This document shows positions 1 through 7,758 of a DNA stretch of 49,193 nucleotides, one piece after another. Location of the stretch: NCBI GenBank assembly GCA_022566315.1, contig JADFJC010000015.1, positions 1 through 49,193 on the forward strand, written 5' to 3'. Numbering within the stretch: the first letter of the stretch is position 1; the number at the start of each line of letters is the position of its first letter. Source of the stretch: Planctomycetota bacterium. Its GTDB lineage: Bacteria; Planctomycetota; Phycisphaerae; Sedimentisphaerales; Anaerobacaceae. Below the pieces are notes generated by a model. That model saw nothing but the letters and a program-made list of their open reading frames with translations. It was not told the origin of the DNA and did no database searches. A program made the translations under genes and the position numbers.

Positions 1-333
1 GCAACCTTTTATTACGATGGAGATGCAGCCCAGAGCGGAGGTATCTCGGACAACCAGGAGTCGTGGATGCAGACGACGGTTAGCGGGGCAGGAACAGTGA
101 GCTTCTACTGGAAGGTATCTTCTGAGGCCAATTATGACTATCTGGAGTTTTACATTGACGGCGAGTTGCAGGACCGAATCAGCGGAACAGTGGACTGGCA
201 GCAGATTATGTACGCGCTCTCTTTGGGTTCACACACGTTGGAATGGCGATACGTGAAGGATTATAGTGTGAGTGAAAGAGACGACTGCGGCTGGGTAGAC
301 AAGATGGAATGGATGTGGGTAGAAGTAAAGTAA
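1..333 (+). CDS. C-terminal fragment of a secreted beta-sandwich-type protein (partial, 5' end outside window)
   Basis: The frame is open from base 1, so the apparent ATG at 67 is internal and only the last 110 residues are visible. They are rich in aromatic and acidic residues, with the sequence WKVSSEANYD followed by FYIDGE and later LEWRYVKD and GWVDKMEW. This looks like the ligand-binding-type beta-sandwich modules that end large secreted proteins of Planctomycetes and Verrucomicrobia; I recognise the style, not a named family. The gene ends convergently about 50 bases from the EF-G gene. No transmembrane or sorting signal is visible at the C-terminus. Function unknown; carbohydrate or surface binding would be a guess. 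Confidence 0.6.
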   Translation, partial: ATFYYDGDAAQSGGISDNQESWMQTTVSGAGTVSFYWKVSSEANYDYLEFYIDGELQDRISGTVDWQQIMYALSLGSHTLEWRYVKDYSVSERDDCGWVDKMEWMWVEVK

Positions 334-386
334 CGTTATTATTTGGATAGGAATGCTAATAATCTTTCGTTTCGCTGGGCTAATAA

Positions 387-2417
387 TTAGTCGCTTTGTT
401 TTTGTTTTGTGTAGGCGGCGACGATTTGCTGCTGGACGTTGGGTGGTACTATTTCATAATGGCTGAGTGTCCTCGAGTAACTGCCGCGTCCGCCGGTAAC
501 ACTTTTTAACTGGCTATTATATTGTGTAACTTCCGATAACGGCACCTGTGCTTTAACGACAATATAATTGCCGGGCAGCGTATCCTGCCCGAGCACTCTG
601 CCTCGTTTGGAGGCAAGGTCGCCGGCGATATCGCCCATATTCTCGGCGGGAACTGTAACTTCCACATTCACTATCGGCTCAAGGAGGACGGGTTTTGCTT
701 TTTGAACGGCGTCGATGAATGCGCCCTTACCCGCTGCGCGGAACGCTACTTCCTTTGAATCGACGGGGTGGTGTTTGCCGTCATAAACAGAAACGGTTAT
801 GTCCTGTAACGGGAAGCCCGCGACGACACCGTTTTGCATTACATCATTAATACCCTTGGCAACAGCCGGCTCATACTGTCCGGGAATTGAAGCTCCGAAA
901 ATATCCCAGCTAAACTGCAGCGGCGGGTCGGCATTGCGTTCGGCCGGCTCGACGCGAAGATAAACTTCGCCGAATTGTCCTGCACCGCCGGTCTGCTTTT
1001 TATGGCGGTAATGGCCCTCGGCTTTAGCGGTAATTGTCTCACGGTAAGGAATCTTCGGCTCCTTTGTTGTTATCGACAGTTTAAAGCGGTTTTTCATTTT
1101 TTCGAGCATTATCCGCAAATGCAAATCGCCAAGTCCGTTGGCAACCAGTTCCTTTGTCTGGGTATCTCTGCTAATCTTGAAGCAGGGGTCTTCTTCACAT
1201 AATTTGTCAAGTGCGGCACCGATTTTCTGTTCATCCCCTCTTGTGGCCGGCTCAAGTGCCAAAGAAAACATCGGTTCGGGCACAGCAGGCAGCTCGAATT
1301 TGCCGGCTGCTTTGCCGTCGTGTATAAGGTCGCCGATTTTCAGCTCCTCAATTTTGGCCAGGGTTATGATATCGCCGGCCACGCCCGTATCTATTTCTTT
1401 GTTTTCACCGCCCTGTGATTTTAAGATATGTCCCGGGCGAATGCTCTTTTTCTCGTCATTTCGCAGCAGATTAGTCTCTGGTTTAATGGTTCCGCTGAAG
1501 ATGCGAATTGCAGAGTACTTCATATTTGAACGTGGGTCGAAGCCAACGCGAAAGATGAGTCCGACCAATGGTCCTGCAGGGTCGGCGGCCAGCTCCATTA
1601 CATTGTCGCCGTCTTTGAGCTGAACGGGCTTTGCCTGACGGGGCGACGGCGTGTATTTTACAATAATATCCAGAAGCTCTTGTACGCCGATTTCTCTGCG
1701 GGCATCGGTGAAAACTATCGGTATAATTGTGCTGGCTTTTAAGGCCTCTACGAAGACCGAGGCTATTTTTTCAGCGGATATTTCTTCTGAAGCCAGGTAG
1801 CTTTCCATAAGGTCGTCGTCAACCTCGATGACGCTTTCGATTAGCTCGGTATGTGCCTTGGCCACATCCATTAGTGGTGAATCGCCGGATTCGTTTTCGA
1901 TACAGTCGATAATAGATGCTTTATCTGCGCCGGGCAGATTGGCACAGCGACATTGCGAGCCGAAAGTCTCCTGAATACTTTTTATCAGCTCAGGTAAATC
2001 AACATTTTCAGCGTCCATCTTGTTTATGACGATGAGCCGTGGCATGTTGGCTTGTGCAGCTAATTCGAACATTTTGCGTGTATTTGTTTCAATGCCGGCT
2101 GCCGCGCTAATCACGGCTATCGCCGTTTCGGCTGCGGGTATTGCCTTTATAGCCGGGCCGATAAAGTCCGGATAGCCCGGGGTATCGATGATATTTATCA
2201 GCTTGCCGGCATGCTCAATGTAGGCCAGCGCTGATTGGATGGAATGCCGATGTTCTTTTTCCTCATCGTAGTAGTCGCAGATGCTTGATTTGTCGTCAAC
2301 GCTTCCCAGCCGGTTCGTTGCACCGGTTTTGTGCAGCATTGCCTCGACGAGAGAGGTTTTGCCGCTTCCGCCGTGCCCTAAAAGAACGATGTTACGAATG
2401 TCGCCGGTATCAGCCAC
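387..2417 (-). CDS. fusA: Elongation factor G-like translational GTPase (EF-G2 type)
   Basis: 676 residues. The G domain has a P-loop GHGGSGKT at about residues 14-21, DTPGYPDF as G3 near 78-85 and NKMD as G4 near 132. Domain II follows, then domain IV with HKKQTGGAGQFGEVY and domain V with VEVTVPAENMGDIAGDL. EF-G catalyses ribosome translocation, or subunit recycling together with RRF. The P-loop (GHGGSGKT, not AHIDAGKTT) and the shorter length match the EF-G-like (EF-G2) paralogue group rather than the housekeeping copy usually found in the str operon, and no str genes lie nearby. The start is GTG at 2417 with GGAG nine bases upstream on the minus strand. The gene stands alone, so a paralogue role (stress or recycling) is an inference. 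Confidence 0.9.
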   Translation of the reverse strand: MADTGDIRNIVLLGHGGSGKTSLVEAMLHKTGATNRLGSVDDKSSICDYYDEEKEHRHSIQSALAYIEHAGKLINIIDTPGYPDFIGPAIKAIPAAETAIAVISAAAGIETNTRKMFELAAQANMPRLIVINKMDAENVDLPELIKSIQETFGSQCRCANLPGADKASIIDCIENESGDSPLMDVAKAHTELIESVIEVDDDLMESYLASEEISAEKIASVFVEALKASTIIPIVFTDARREIGVQELLDIIVKYTPSPRQAKPVQLKDGDNVMELAADPAGPLVGLIFRVGFDPRSNMKYSAIRIFSGTIKPETNLLRNDEKKSIRPGHILKSQGGENKEIDTGVAGDIITLAKIEELKIGDLIHDGKAAGKFELPAVPEPMFSLALEPATRGDEQKIGAALDKLCEEDPCFKISRDTQTKELVANGLGDLHLRIMLEKMKNRFKLSITTKEPKIPYRETITAKAEGHYRHKKQTGGAGQFGEVYLRVEPAERNADPPLQFSWDIFGASIPGQYEPAVAKGINDVMQNGVVAGFPLQDITVSVYDGKHHPVDSKEVAFRAAGKGAFIDAVQKAKPVLLEPIVNVEVTVPAENMGDIAGDLASKRGRVLGQDTLPGNYIVVKAQVPLSEVTQYNSQLKSVTGGRGSYSRTLSHYEIVPPNVQQQIVAAYTKQKQSD

Positions 2418-2478
2418 TTTTTAAGTCTCCAAAAAGCTTGTTTTCCAAGTCCTCGTTTAATCAGCCTCAAAACCTGTG

Positions 2479-2506
2479 ATAATATAGGTCTTCTGCCTAA
2501 CCTCAA
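2479..2506 (-). promoter_or_regulatory. Candidate sigma-70-type promoter for the EF-G-like gene
   Basis: On the minus strand TTGAGG (2506-2501) is separated by 16 bases from TATTAT (2484-2479), about 62 bases upstream of the GTG start. Position and spacing fit, but the -35 is imperfect and AT-rich DNA gives chance matches. Confidence 0.35.
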
Positions 2507-2584
2507 TTTTGTATAATTTTACAATGTTATAGTATTCGGTATATAAAGAGCAAGGATTTTTTTTGGTATTTAAAAGTGTAAAGG

Positions 2585-2780
2585 TTTCCCTTCGGCTTCG
2601 CTCCCCCCTTCGCTATCCTCTTTCGCCAAGGCTACGAAGGAACCAGCTACGGAGGTCAGGCAGGGCTTCGGCTAATTCAGGGCAAATCCTTCGACCCATT
2701 CGGCTACGCTCAGGGCAGGCTCTGCTCCCTTCGACTCGCGTTGCTCGCTCAGGACAGGCAGGGCAAGTTTTGGCTTGACC
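2585..2780. repeat. Low-complexity intergenic repeat block (CTTCGRCT / CAGGGCAGGC words)
   Basis: This spacer is built of degenerate short words such as CTTCGGCTTCGCT, AGGGCAGG and CTACGAAGGAACCAGCTACG. Related words recur in both orientations at about 20290-20370 and 24615-24715, and a few near 3361-3380. An apparent 71-codon frame through it is Arg/Ser-rich noise without a ribosome site. The block resembles the short interspersed words common in non-coding DNA of environmental bacteria. I see no mobile-element gene or terminal repeats. Confidence 0.5.
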
Positions 2781-2866
2781 GGTATGGTGGTTTTGGTTAT
2801 TGTTAAGAAGATTGCTGTAGGACAGGTGGGTGTTTGCAGCTTTTTATATTCAAGGATTACGATGTG

Positions 2867-3100
2867 ATGGATGGTCTGCTCGAGCTGGTGGAAAAGATTT
2901 TATGGGCCGTGAGCTTTATCGCTATCGGCGGGACGGTGGCACTGATGTTTTTCTTAGTCTTCGCCCAGAGCATCCTCGGCTCGAAAACAATGCATTCGCA
3001 GCTTGAGGCCCTCCTTCGACAAAACAGGCAGATATGCGAACAGTTGAAACAAATCGTCCAACATCTGGAGAAAGAGAAAGACAAATCTGTGGATAAGTAA
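2867..3100 (+). CDS. Small single-pass membrane protein with C-terminal coiled coil
   Basis: 77 residues from the ATG at 2867, chosen over an upstream TTG at 2834 because AAGGA lies about ten bases before this ATG. Residues of about 8-36 form one hydrophobic segment (ILWAVSFIAIGGTVALMFF). The remaining 40 residues are charged, Gln/Glu/Lys-rich and heptad-like, ending in EKEKDKSVDK. This is a membrane anchor plus cytoplasmic coiled coil. I do not recognise a family. It precedes ffh by about 300 bases of repeat-rich DNA, and co-function with SRP is not shown. Confidence 0.6.
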   Translation: MDGLLELVEKILWAVSFIAIGGTVALMFFLVFAQSILGSKTMHSQLEALLRQNRQICEQLKQIVQHLEKEKDKSVDK

Positions 3101-3310
3101 GAGGCAAATTGAAAATCCAGCCGCCTGTAAAGTCTTTTTAATAATCCCTCCTCTCCACATAGAGGCATTGCTTAAGCCCAGGGACACAAAACCGTCGCAG
3201 GGGCAACCATAGCCCACTGGAATCCTCTGCGGTAGATTTTGTTCTTGCAGAATCACCCCTTCGGCTTTACAATTCTTACTTTGCCGAATTGTTCAAAGTT
3301 CGACGTTTCG
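3101..3310 (+). other. Non-coding spacer before ffh with a potentially structured segment
   Basis: No convincing gene is present on either strand. Two local foldings stand out. CCTCT/AGAGG closes a short hairpin near 3149-3164. A longer irregular hairpin runs from CAAAACCG...GCAG (about 3186-3200) to CTGCGG...TTTTG (about 3227-3241), enclosing GGGGC/GCCC. A small structured RNA here (6S-like or cis-acting) is possible, but I do not recognise the sequence of any known RNA family. Confidence 0.25.
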
Positions 3311-3390
3311 GTTAGCCCCCAGGCTTGCTTTGGAGGGGTTGTTTAGCCGTCGCCGGTAAGCCTGCCTTGAGCTTGCCGAAGTGGCGACGA
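3311..3390 (+). repeat. Composite palindromic repeat, copy 1 (hairpin 1 + hairpin 2)
   Basis: GTTAGCCCCC ... GGAGGGGTTGTTTAGCC (hairpin 1) runs directly into GTCGCC (3349-3354) ... GGCGAC (3383-3388) (hairpin 2). The same TTTAGCC-hairpin-TTGTTTA layout recurs at 4871, 6421, 20648-20784 and, inverted, at 28397. It ends beside a CGAGTATCGAG word that abuts the ffh start codon. Confidence 0.6.
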
Positions 3391-3406
3391 CATCGAGTAT
3401 CGAGTT

Positions 3407-4834
3407 ATGTTTGAATCGTTAACTGAGAAATTTAACTCTGTTTTCAGGTCGCTGGCCGGCCGGGGACGCATTACCGAGGCCAACATCTCGGATGCTATGC
3501 GGGACGTCCGCAAGGCCCTGCTGGAGGCGGACGTCAACTACAACGTCGTAAAGCAGTTCTGCAAGGACGTTACACAAGCGGCCATCGGTGCTGAGGTGAT
3601 AAAGAGTCTTCATCCCAGCCAGGTTATGGTAAAAATCGTCAGCGAAGAGCTTACAAAGTTGATGGGGCCTGTCGATAGCCGTATCTATTTTGTCTCACCC
3701 GGGCCTACCGTGATTATGTTGGCCGGCCTCCAGGGCTGCGGCAAGACCACCACCGCCGCAAAACTCGCAAAATACCTCGTCGCAAAGGGTAAAAAACCGC
3801 TCTTAGTGGCCGACGACCTCCAGAGACCCGCCGCCATCGAGCAGTTGATTATCCTCGGTCGGCAGATAAATGTTGACGTTTACAGCGAAGACAGCAAAAA
3901 CGCCGTAAAGGTCGCGAAAAATGCTGTAAAGTACGCCCGGAAGAACGAATATGATGTGGTCGTGCTCGACACCGCAGGGCGGCTGCATATAGACCAGGAA
4001 ATGATGACGGAGATAGCCGACGTTGCAAAAGCGGTCAGTCCGCACCAGATTTATTTGGTCTGCGATGCGATGACCGGCCAGGACGCCGTTACTTCAACCA
4101 AAGAATTCAACGAGCGCCTCGAACTCGACGGCGTCATCCTTACAAAACTCGACGGCGATGCCCGCGGCGGAGCTGCACTCAGCATAAAGGCTGTAACAAC
4201 AAAGCCCATCAAGTTCATCGGCGTAGGCGAAAAGCTGGACAAGCTCGAAGAATTTCACCCCGACCGTATGGCCGGCAGAATCCTCGGGATGGGCGATGTC
4301 GTAACACTCGTCGAGAAGGCCCAGGAGCATTTCAAAGCTGAAGAAGCCGAGAAACTGCAAAAGAAAATAGCCAAAGGTAGTTTCGGCTTTGACGATTTTC
4401 TAAAGCAGATGCAGGCCGTCAAAAAAATGGGCGGCATGAAAGATATGCTCAAGATGATGCCCGGAATGGGTGGGCAGCTCAAGGACATGGACTTCGACGG
4501 CGCTGAGCTCGATCAAACCGAAGCGATTGTCTATTCGATGACACCCGCCGAAAGACGCGACCCGGATATTATAGATTCCTCCAGACGAAGACGAGTTGCC
4601 GCAGGTGCAGGGGTAGAAGTCCAGGATGTTTCCGGCCTGGTAAAGACATTCAAACGCAGCAGAGATATGCTCAAGGCAATCAGCGGCGGAAGCCTCGGCG
4701 GCCTTAAGAACCTGCTATCAGGCGGCTTCAATATGGGCGCGCTGAACCAGATGATGGCCGGTGGAAGAAAAATAAAACATCGCTCAAAAAGAAAAAGAAT
4801 CATAAAGCGAAGAGGCAAAACTAAGAGAAGATGA
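3407..4834 (+). CDS. ffh: Signal recognition particle GTPase Ffh (SRP54)
   Basis: 475 residues. The N domain is about 1-95. The G domain has P-loop GLQGCGKTT (107-115), DTAGR (188-192) and TKLD (246-249). The Met-rich M domain is about 325-425, with KKMGGMKDMLKMMPGM as finger loop and SMTPAERRDPDIIDSSRRRR as the RNA-binding helix region. Ffh binds 4.5S/SRP RNA and signal sequences and docks with FtsY at the membrane for co-translational insertion. The family start MFESLTEKF supports ATG 3407, although no ribosome site precedes it and a CGAGTATCGAG repeat sits directly upstream. An unusual feature is a strongly basic tail (about residues 454-475, KIKHRSKRKR onward) beyond the normal M domain, possibly extra RNA binding. 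ffh heads the rpsP-trmD-rplS series, as in many bacteria. Confidence 0.97.
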   Translation: MFESLTEKFNSVFRSLAGRGRITEANISDAMRDVRKALLEADVNYNVVKQFCKDVTQAAIGAEVIKSLHPSQVMVKIVSEELTKLMGPVDSRIYFVSPGPTVIMLAGLQGCGKTTTAAKLAKYLVAKGKKPLLVADDLQRPAAIEQLIILGRQINVDVYSEDSKNAVKVAKNAVKYARKNEYDVVVLDTAGRLHIDQEMMTEIADVAKAVSPHQIYLVCDAMTGQDAVTSTKEFNERLELDGVILTKLDGDARGGAALSIKAVTTKPIKFIGVGEKLDKLEEFHPDRMAGRILGMGDVVTLVEKAQEHFKAEEAEKLQKKIAKGSFGFDDFLKQMQAVKKMGGMKDMLKMMPGMGGQLKDMDFDGAELDQTEAIVYSMTPAERRDPDIIDSSRRRRVAAGAGVEVQDVSGLVKTFKRSRDMLKAISGGSLGGLKNLLSGGFNMGALNQMMAGGRKIKHRSKRKRIIKRRGKTKRR

Positions 4835-4851
4835 TGTTGGTTGTCATTCCC

Positions 4852-4903
4852 GCGGAAGCTGGAATCCAGTATTTAGCCCCCCAATTTATTGGGGGGTTGT
4901 TTA
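4852..4903 (+). terminator. Palindromic repeat copy 2, terminator-like, after ffh
   Basis: A perfect 9-bp stem CCCCCCAAT (4877-4885) / ATTGGGGGG (4888-4896) is followed by TTGTTTA. It is preceded by the CATTCCCGCGGAAGCTGGAAT word (4854-4873), another common interspersed palindrome. It could terminate ffh transcription before the sulfatase. Because the same sequence occurs elsewhere in the window it is also a repeat element. Confidence 0.55.
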
Positions 4904-4919
4904 CTGAAAGAACGCCATT

Positions 4920-6395
4920 ATGAATAAAAACTTAAACCGTCGTAATTTCTTAAGGCTTGTCGGCGTAACCGCCGCCGGAGCAGTGCTGCCCGGCTGCGCG
5001 GACGGACTGTTCTCAGGTTTTGCACAAAGTACAGGCAACCCAGTTGATAAGCCGAACTTCATTATCATTTTCTGTGACGATTTGGGCTATGGTGACATCG
5101 GCTGTTTCGGCTCGAAGAAGCACCGCACGCCGAACATAGACCGAATGGCTGATGAAGGTATGAGCTTTACGAGCTTCTATGTAACCAGCGGCGTATGCAC
5201 ACCGTCCCGGTCGAGCCTAATGACCGGATGCTACCCCCGCCGTGTTAATATGCACCAAAGCGGAAAAAACGAATGGGTGCTGTTCCCGGTTGCCAGGAAG
5301 GGACTAAATCCGAATGAAATCACCATTGCCGAGGTGCTCAAAGCTCAGGGCTACGCCACTGCGTGTGTTGGCAAGTGGCATTTAGGGGACCAGCCGAAAT
5401 TTCTGCCCACACGTCAGGGCTTCGACTACTACTACGGCATCCCATACAGTAATGATATGGGAGCCAGGCAGCGCAGTAAAAATCCCCCTCTGCCGTTGCT
5501 GCGAAATGAAAAGGTCATCGAAGCGCCCGCCGACCAGAACACGCTGACAAAACGCTACACAGAAGAGGTGATTAAATTTATAACAGCCAATAAGGACAAA
5601 CCCTTCTTCGTATATCTGCCGCACACAATGCCGCACAACCCTGTCCATTCCAGCGAGAACTTCCGCGGCAAATCCGCCAACGACGGCTACGGCGACTGCG
5701 TAGAAGAAATTGATTGGTCCACCGGCCAAATACTTGAAACGCTAAAGAAGCTGGGCATTGATGACCGCACGCTGGTTGTGTTCACTTCCGACAATGGCGC
5801 AGCTAAACGCTGGGGTGGCAGCAATCTGCCGCTTTCAGGTTTCAAAGGCGGTACGATGGAAGGCGGTATGCGTGAACCGTGTGTAATGCGCTGGCCCGGC
5901 AAAATCCCGGCAGGAAAAACTTGCGATGAATTGGCTTCGACGCTGGACCTGATGCCTACATTAGCCCGACTGGCAGGTACAAAGGCACCAACCGACCGCA
6001 TTATCGACGGCAAAAACATCTGGTCCCTTATGACCGGCAAAAAAGGTGCGAAGTCTCCGCACGAGGCGTTTTACTATTATAAGATAGACCAGTTACAAGC
6101 GGTGCGCTCCGGTAAATGGAAACTGCATCTGCCCTTCAAGATAAAGAAACGCAACCAGAAAAAGGCTGCATCTAATGCTCCGCTAAAACTATACGACCTC
6201 GAAGCTGACATTGGCGAAACAACCAATATTGCCAGCCGGCATCCTGATGTAGTTAAGCGCCTTCTCGCCTTGGCTGAAAAGGCACGCGATGACCTCGGCG
6301 ATGTCGGTCGCAAGGGTAAAAACCAGCGACCGGCCGGCTGGGTTGTAACTCCGAAGCCATTGCTGTTTTCGGAAAAATCACAAGATAGTTATTGA
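4920..6395 (+). CDS. Sulfatase (arylsulfatase A family), Tat-exported lipoprotein
   Basis: 491 residues. The N-terminus has a twin-arginine motif RRNFLR (7-12), a hydrophobic stretch and a lipobox LPGC (Cys26), predicting Tat export and lipid anchoring. The sulfatase fold starts at PNFIIIFCDD (metal ligands D53, D54). The catalytic site is CTPSR with Cys93, the residue normally converted to formylglycine. FTSDNGAAKR and MRWPGKIPAG are typical C-terminal-half motifs. It hydrolyses sulfate esters, probably of algal or host polysaccharides, but the substrate cannot be read. It lies between ffh and rpsP, an unusual site. No formylglycine-generating enzyme is in the window. No strong ribosome site; GAAAG lies upstream. 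Confidence 0.93.
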   Translation: MNKNLNRRNFLRLVGVTAAGAVLPGCADGLFSGFAQSTGNPVDKPNFIIIFCDDLGYGDIGCFGSKKHRTPNIDRMADEGMSFTSFYVTSGVCTPSRSSLMTGCYPRRVNMHQSGKNEWVLFPVARKGLNPNEITIAEVLKAQGYATACVGKWHLGDQPKFLPTRQGFDYYYGIPYSNDMGARQRSKNPPLPLLRNEKVIEAPADQNTLTKRYTEEVIKFITANKDKPFFVYLPHTMPHNPVHSSENFRGKSANDGYGDCVEEIDWSTGQILETLKKLGIDDRTLVVFTSDNGAAKRWGGSNLPLSGFKGGTMEGGMREPCVMRWPGKIPAGKTCDELASTLDLMPTLARLAGTKAPTDRIIDGKNIWSLMTGKKGAKSPHEAFYYYKIDQLQAVRSGKWKLHLPFKIKKRNQKKAASNAPLKLYDLEADIGETTNIASRHPDVVKRLLALAEKARDDLGDVGRKGKNQRPAGWVVTPKPLLFSEKSQDSY

Positions 6396-6420
6396 TAATA
6401 GTAAAACGATAGTGTAAATA

Positions 6421-6449
6421 GTTAGCCCCTCAACTTATTGGGGGGATTC
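6421..6449 (+). repeat. Palindromic repeat copy 3 (hairpin 1 only), possible terminator of the sulfatase gene
   Basis: GTTAGCCCCTCAAC is followed by TTATTGGGGGG and ATTCTT, the same layout as the 4871 copy with one mismatch in the stem. It lies 25 bases after the sulfatase stop and just before the small gene at 6477. Confidence 0.5.
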
Positions 6450-6476
6450 TTGACGTTACCTTAAAAAATAAAATAG

Positions 6477-6800
6477 ATGGCGATAATAAATAAGATTTCA
6501 GTTGAGCAATACCTGGAAAAAGTTGGCCGTTTTTCAGACAACGAATACGGCAAGCTGATAAGAAACCAGTTCAAGGACATTAAAGGCAGCAGCGAGCTGG
6601 CGATGCTTGCAGCGCCGAGCACAGAGGAATTGGAACAATTGAAAAAAGCAGTAGCGATAATGACGCCGAATGAAAAACAAAATGCCGGCAATTTAACTGA
6701 TGAACAGACACAAAGAATCGCAGCCGACGCACAGATTGACCCTGCAAACTTCGCGATTTTCATAAACGGTTACGCCTTACATTGCAAACGTGTCTTGTGA
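6477..6800 (+). CDS. Small protein with resemblance to the SRP54 M domain
   Basis: 107 residues, between ffh/sulfatase and rpsP. It has no signal peptide or membrane segment and is predicted to be helical and cytoplasmic. Aligning by eye with the Ffh of this window, IMTPNEK (61-67) matches SMTPAER and QRIAADA (79-85) matches RRVAAGA, followed in both by about 20 residues of helix ending in basic residues. The N-terminal ISVEQYLEKVGRFS resembles the FDDFLKQMQAVKKMG start of the M domain. The Met-rich finger loop is missing. It could be a degenerate stand-alone M domain or SRP-associated factor; chance similarity of helical sequences is the alternative. Start ATG 6477 lacks a ribosome site. The coding call is supported by position in the operon and balanced composition. 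Confidence 0.65.
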   Translation: MAIINKISVEQYLEKVGRFSDNEYGKLIRNQFKDIKGSSELAMLAAPSTEELEQLKKAVAIMTPNEKQNAGNLTDEQTQRIAADAQIDPANFAIFINGYALHCKRVL

Positions 6801-6855
6801 TTTGCTTCCGGGCATCTCACGGGAATTGATTATAAATTAAAGAAAGGAAAAAATT

Positions 6856-7758
6856 ATGGCAGTAAAATTAAGAATGACGAGGATAGGCAGGCGGCATCGG
6901 CCGTTCTTTAGAATCAATGCGGTCGAATCGCGCACGCCGCGGGATGGAAGAATACTTGAAAAGCTGGGCCATTACGACCCGATTGAAAAAGACCCAGCCA
7001 AGCAGATTGTCCTCAACCGTGAACGTACAGAGTATTGGCTTAGCAAAGGAGCAATACCGTCCGATACGGTCTCGGAAATTCTGCTTCGCCATGGTATCAA
7101 GCACAAATACGCCGAACAAAAGGCTGTACGCCAGGCAAAGGCCAGGGCCATAGCCGCCGCCAAAGGCAAGCTGTTCAACAAAGCTCAAAGGATTGCTGCA
7201 AAGAAAGAAGTTGAGGCAGCAGCCGAAAAGATAAAAACTGAAGCTGAAGCCAAGACCAAAGAAGCAGAAGAAAAAGCTAAAGCTGAAACCGAAGCAAAGA
7301 CCAAAGAAGCCGAAGAAAAAGCCAAAGCCGAAGCCGCTGAAGAAAAGGCCAAAGTAGAAACCGAAGCTAAAGCTAAGGCCGAAGCCGAGGCAAAGCCTGA
7401 GACTGAAACAGCGGAGGAAAAGGTCGAGGCCAAAACTGAAGTGAAAGCCGAGGCTGAGCCTCAAAAAGTTAAGCCTGAAGCAAAAGCCGAACCCGAAGCC
7501 AAGGCTGAAGAAGATGCCAAGACCAAAGAAGCCGAAGAAAAAGCCAAAGTAGAAACCGAAGCTAAAGCTAAGGCCGAAGTCGAGGCAAAACCTGAGACTG
7601 AAACGGCGCAGGAAAAAACCGAATCCAAAACCGCAGTTGTAGAAGAAAAGACTGAGGCCGAACCTGAAGCAAAAGCCAAGGCTGAAAAAAAGCCTAAAGC
7701 AAAGACCAAAAAGAAAACGCCTTCGAGCGAAGAAACAGACAAGAGTGATGAGAATTGA
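6856..7758 (+). CDS. rpsP: 30S ribosomal protein S16 with a ~200-residue Lys/Glu/Ala-rich C-terminal extension
   Basis: Residues 1-82 are a normal S16 ([33 protein letters not shown]). S16 proteins are usually about 80-150 residues; here an extension takes the total to 300. From about residue 95 it is almost only Glu, Lys, Ala and Thr in motifs such as [11 protein letters not shown], expected to form long charged helices or coil. Two DNA segments inside it (about 7343-7425 and 7534-7617) are near-identical direct repeats, so the tail has grown by internal duplication. AAAGGA lies before ATG 6856. The stop overlaps the trmD start, so the two are translationally coupled. rimM, which normally sits between them, is absent. 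Extended S16 tails occur in some Planctomycetes; the role is unknown. Confidence 0.95.
   Translation: MAVKLRMTRIGRRHRPFFRINAVESRTPRDGRILEKLGHYDPIEKDPAKQIVLNRERTEYWLSKGAIPSDTVSEILLRHGIKHKYAEQKAVRQAKARAIAAAKGKLFNKAQRIAAKKEVEAAAEKIKTEAEAKTKEAEEKAKAETEAKTKEAEEKAKAEAAEEKAKVETEAKAKAEAEAKPETETAEEKVEAKTEVKAEAEPQKVKPEAKAEPEAKAEEDAKTKEAEEKAKVETEAKAKAEVEAKPETETAQEKTESKTAVVEEKTEAEPEAKAKAEKKPKAKTKKKTPSSEETDKSDEN

Noticed and set aside
1138-1623. 161-codon plus-strand frame
   Set aside because: It is antisense to the conserved domains of the EF-G-like gene.
2563-2778. 71-codon frame before the small membrane protein
   Set aside because: It lies wholly in low-complexity repeat words and is an Arg/Ser-rich frame without a ribosome site.
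6868-7464. 198-codon open frame on the minus strand
   Set aside because: It is antisense to the repetitive rpsP tail; its Phe/Gly/Leu-only composition is the mirror of Glu/Lys/Ala codons.
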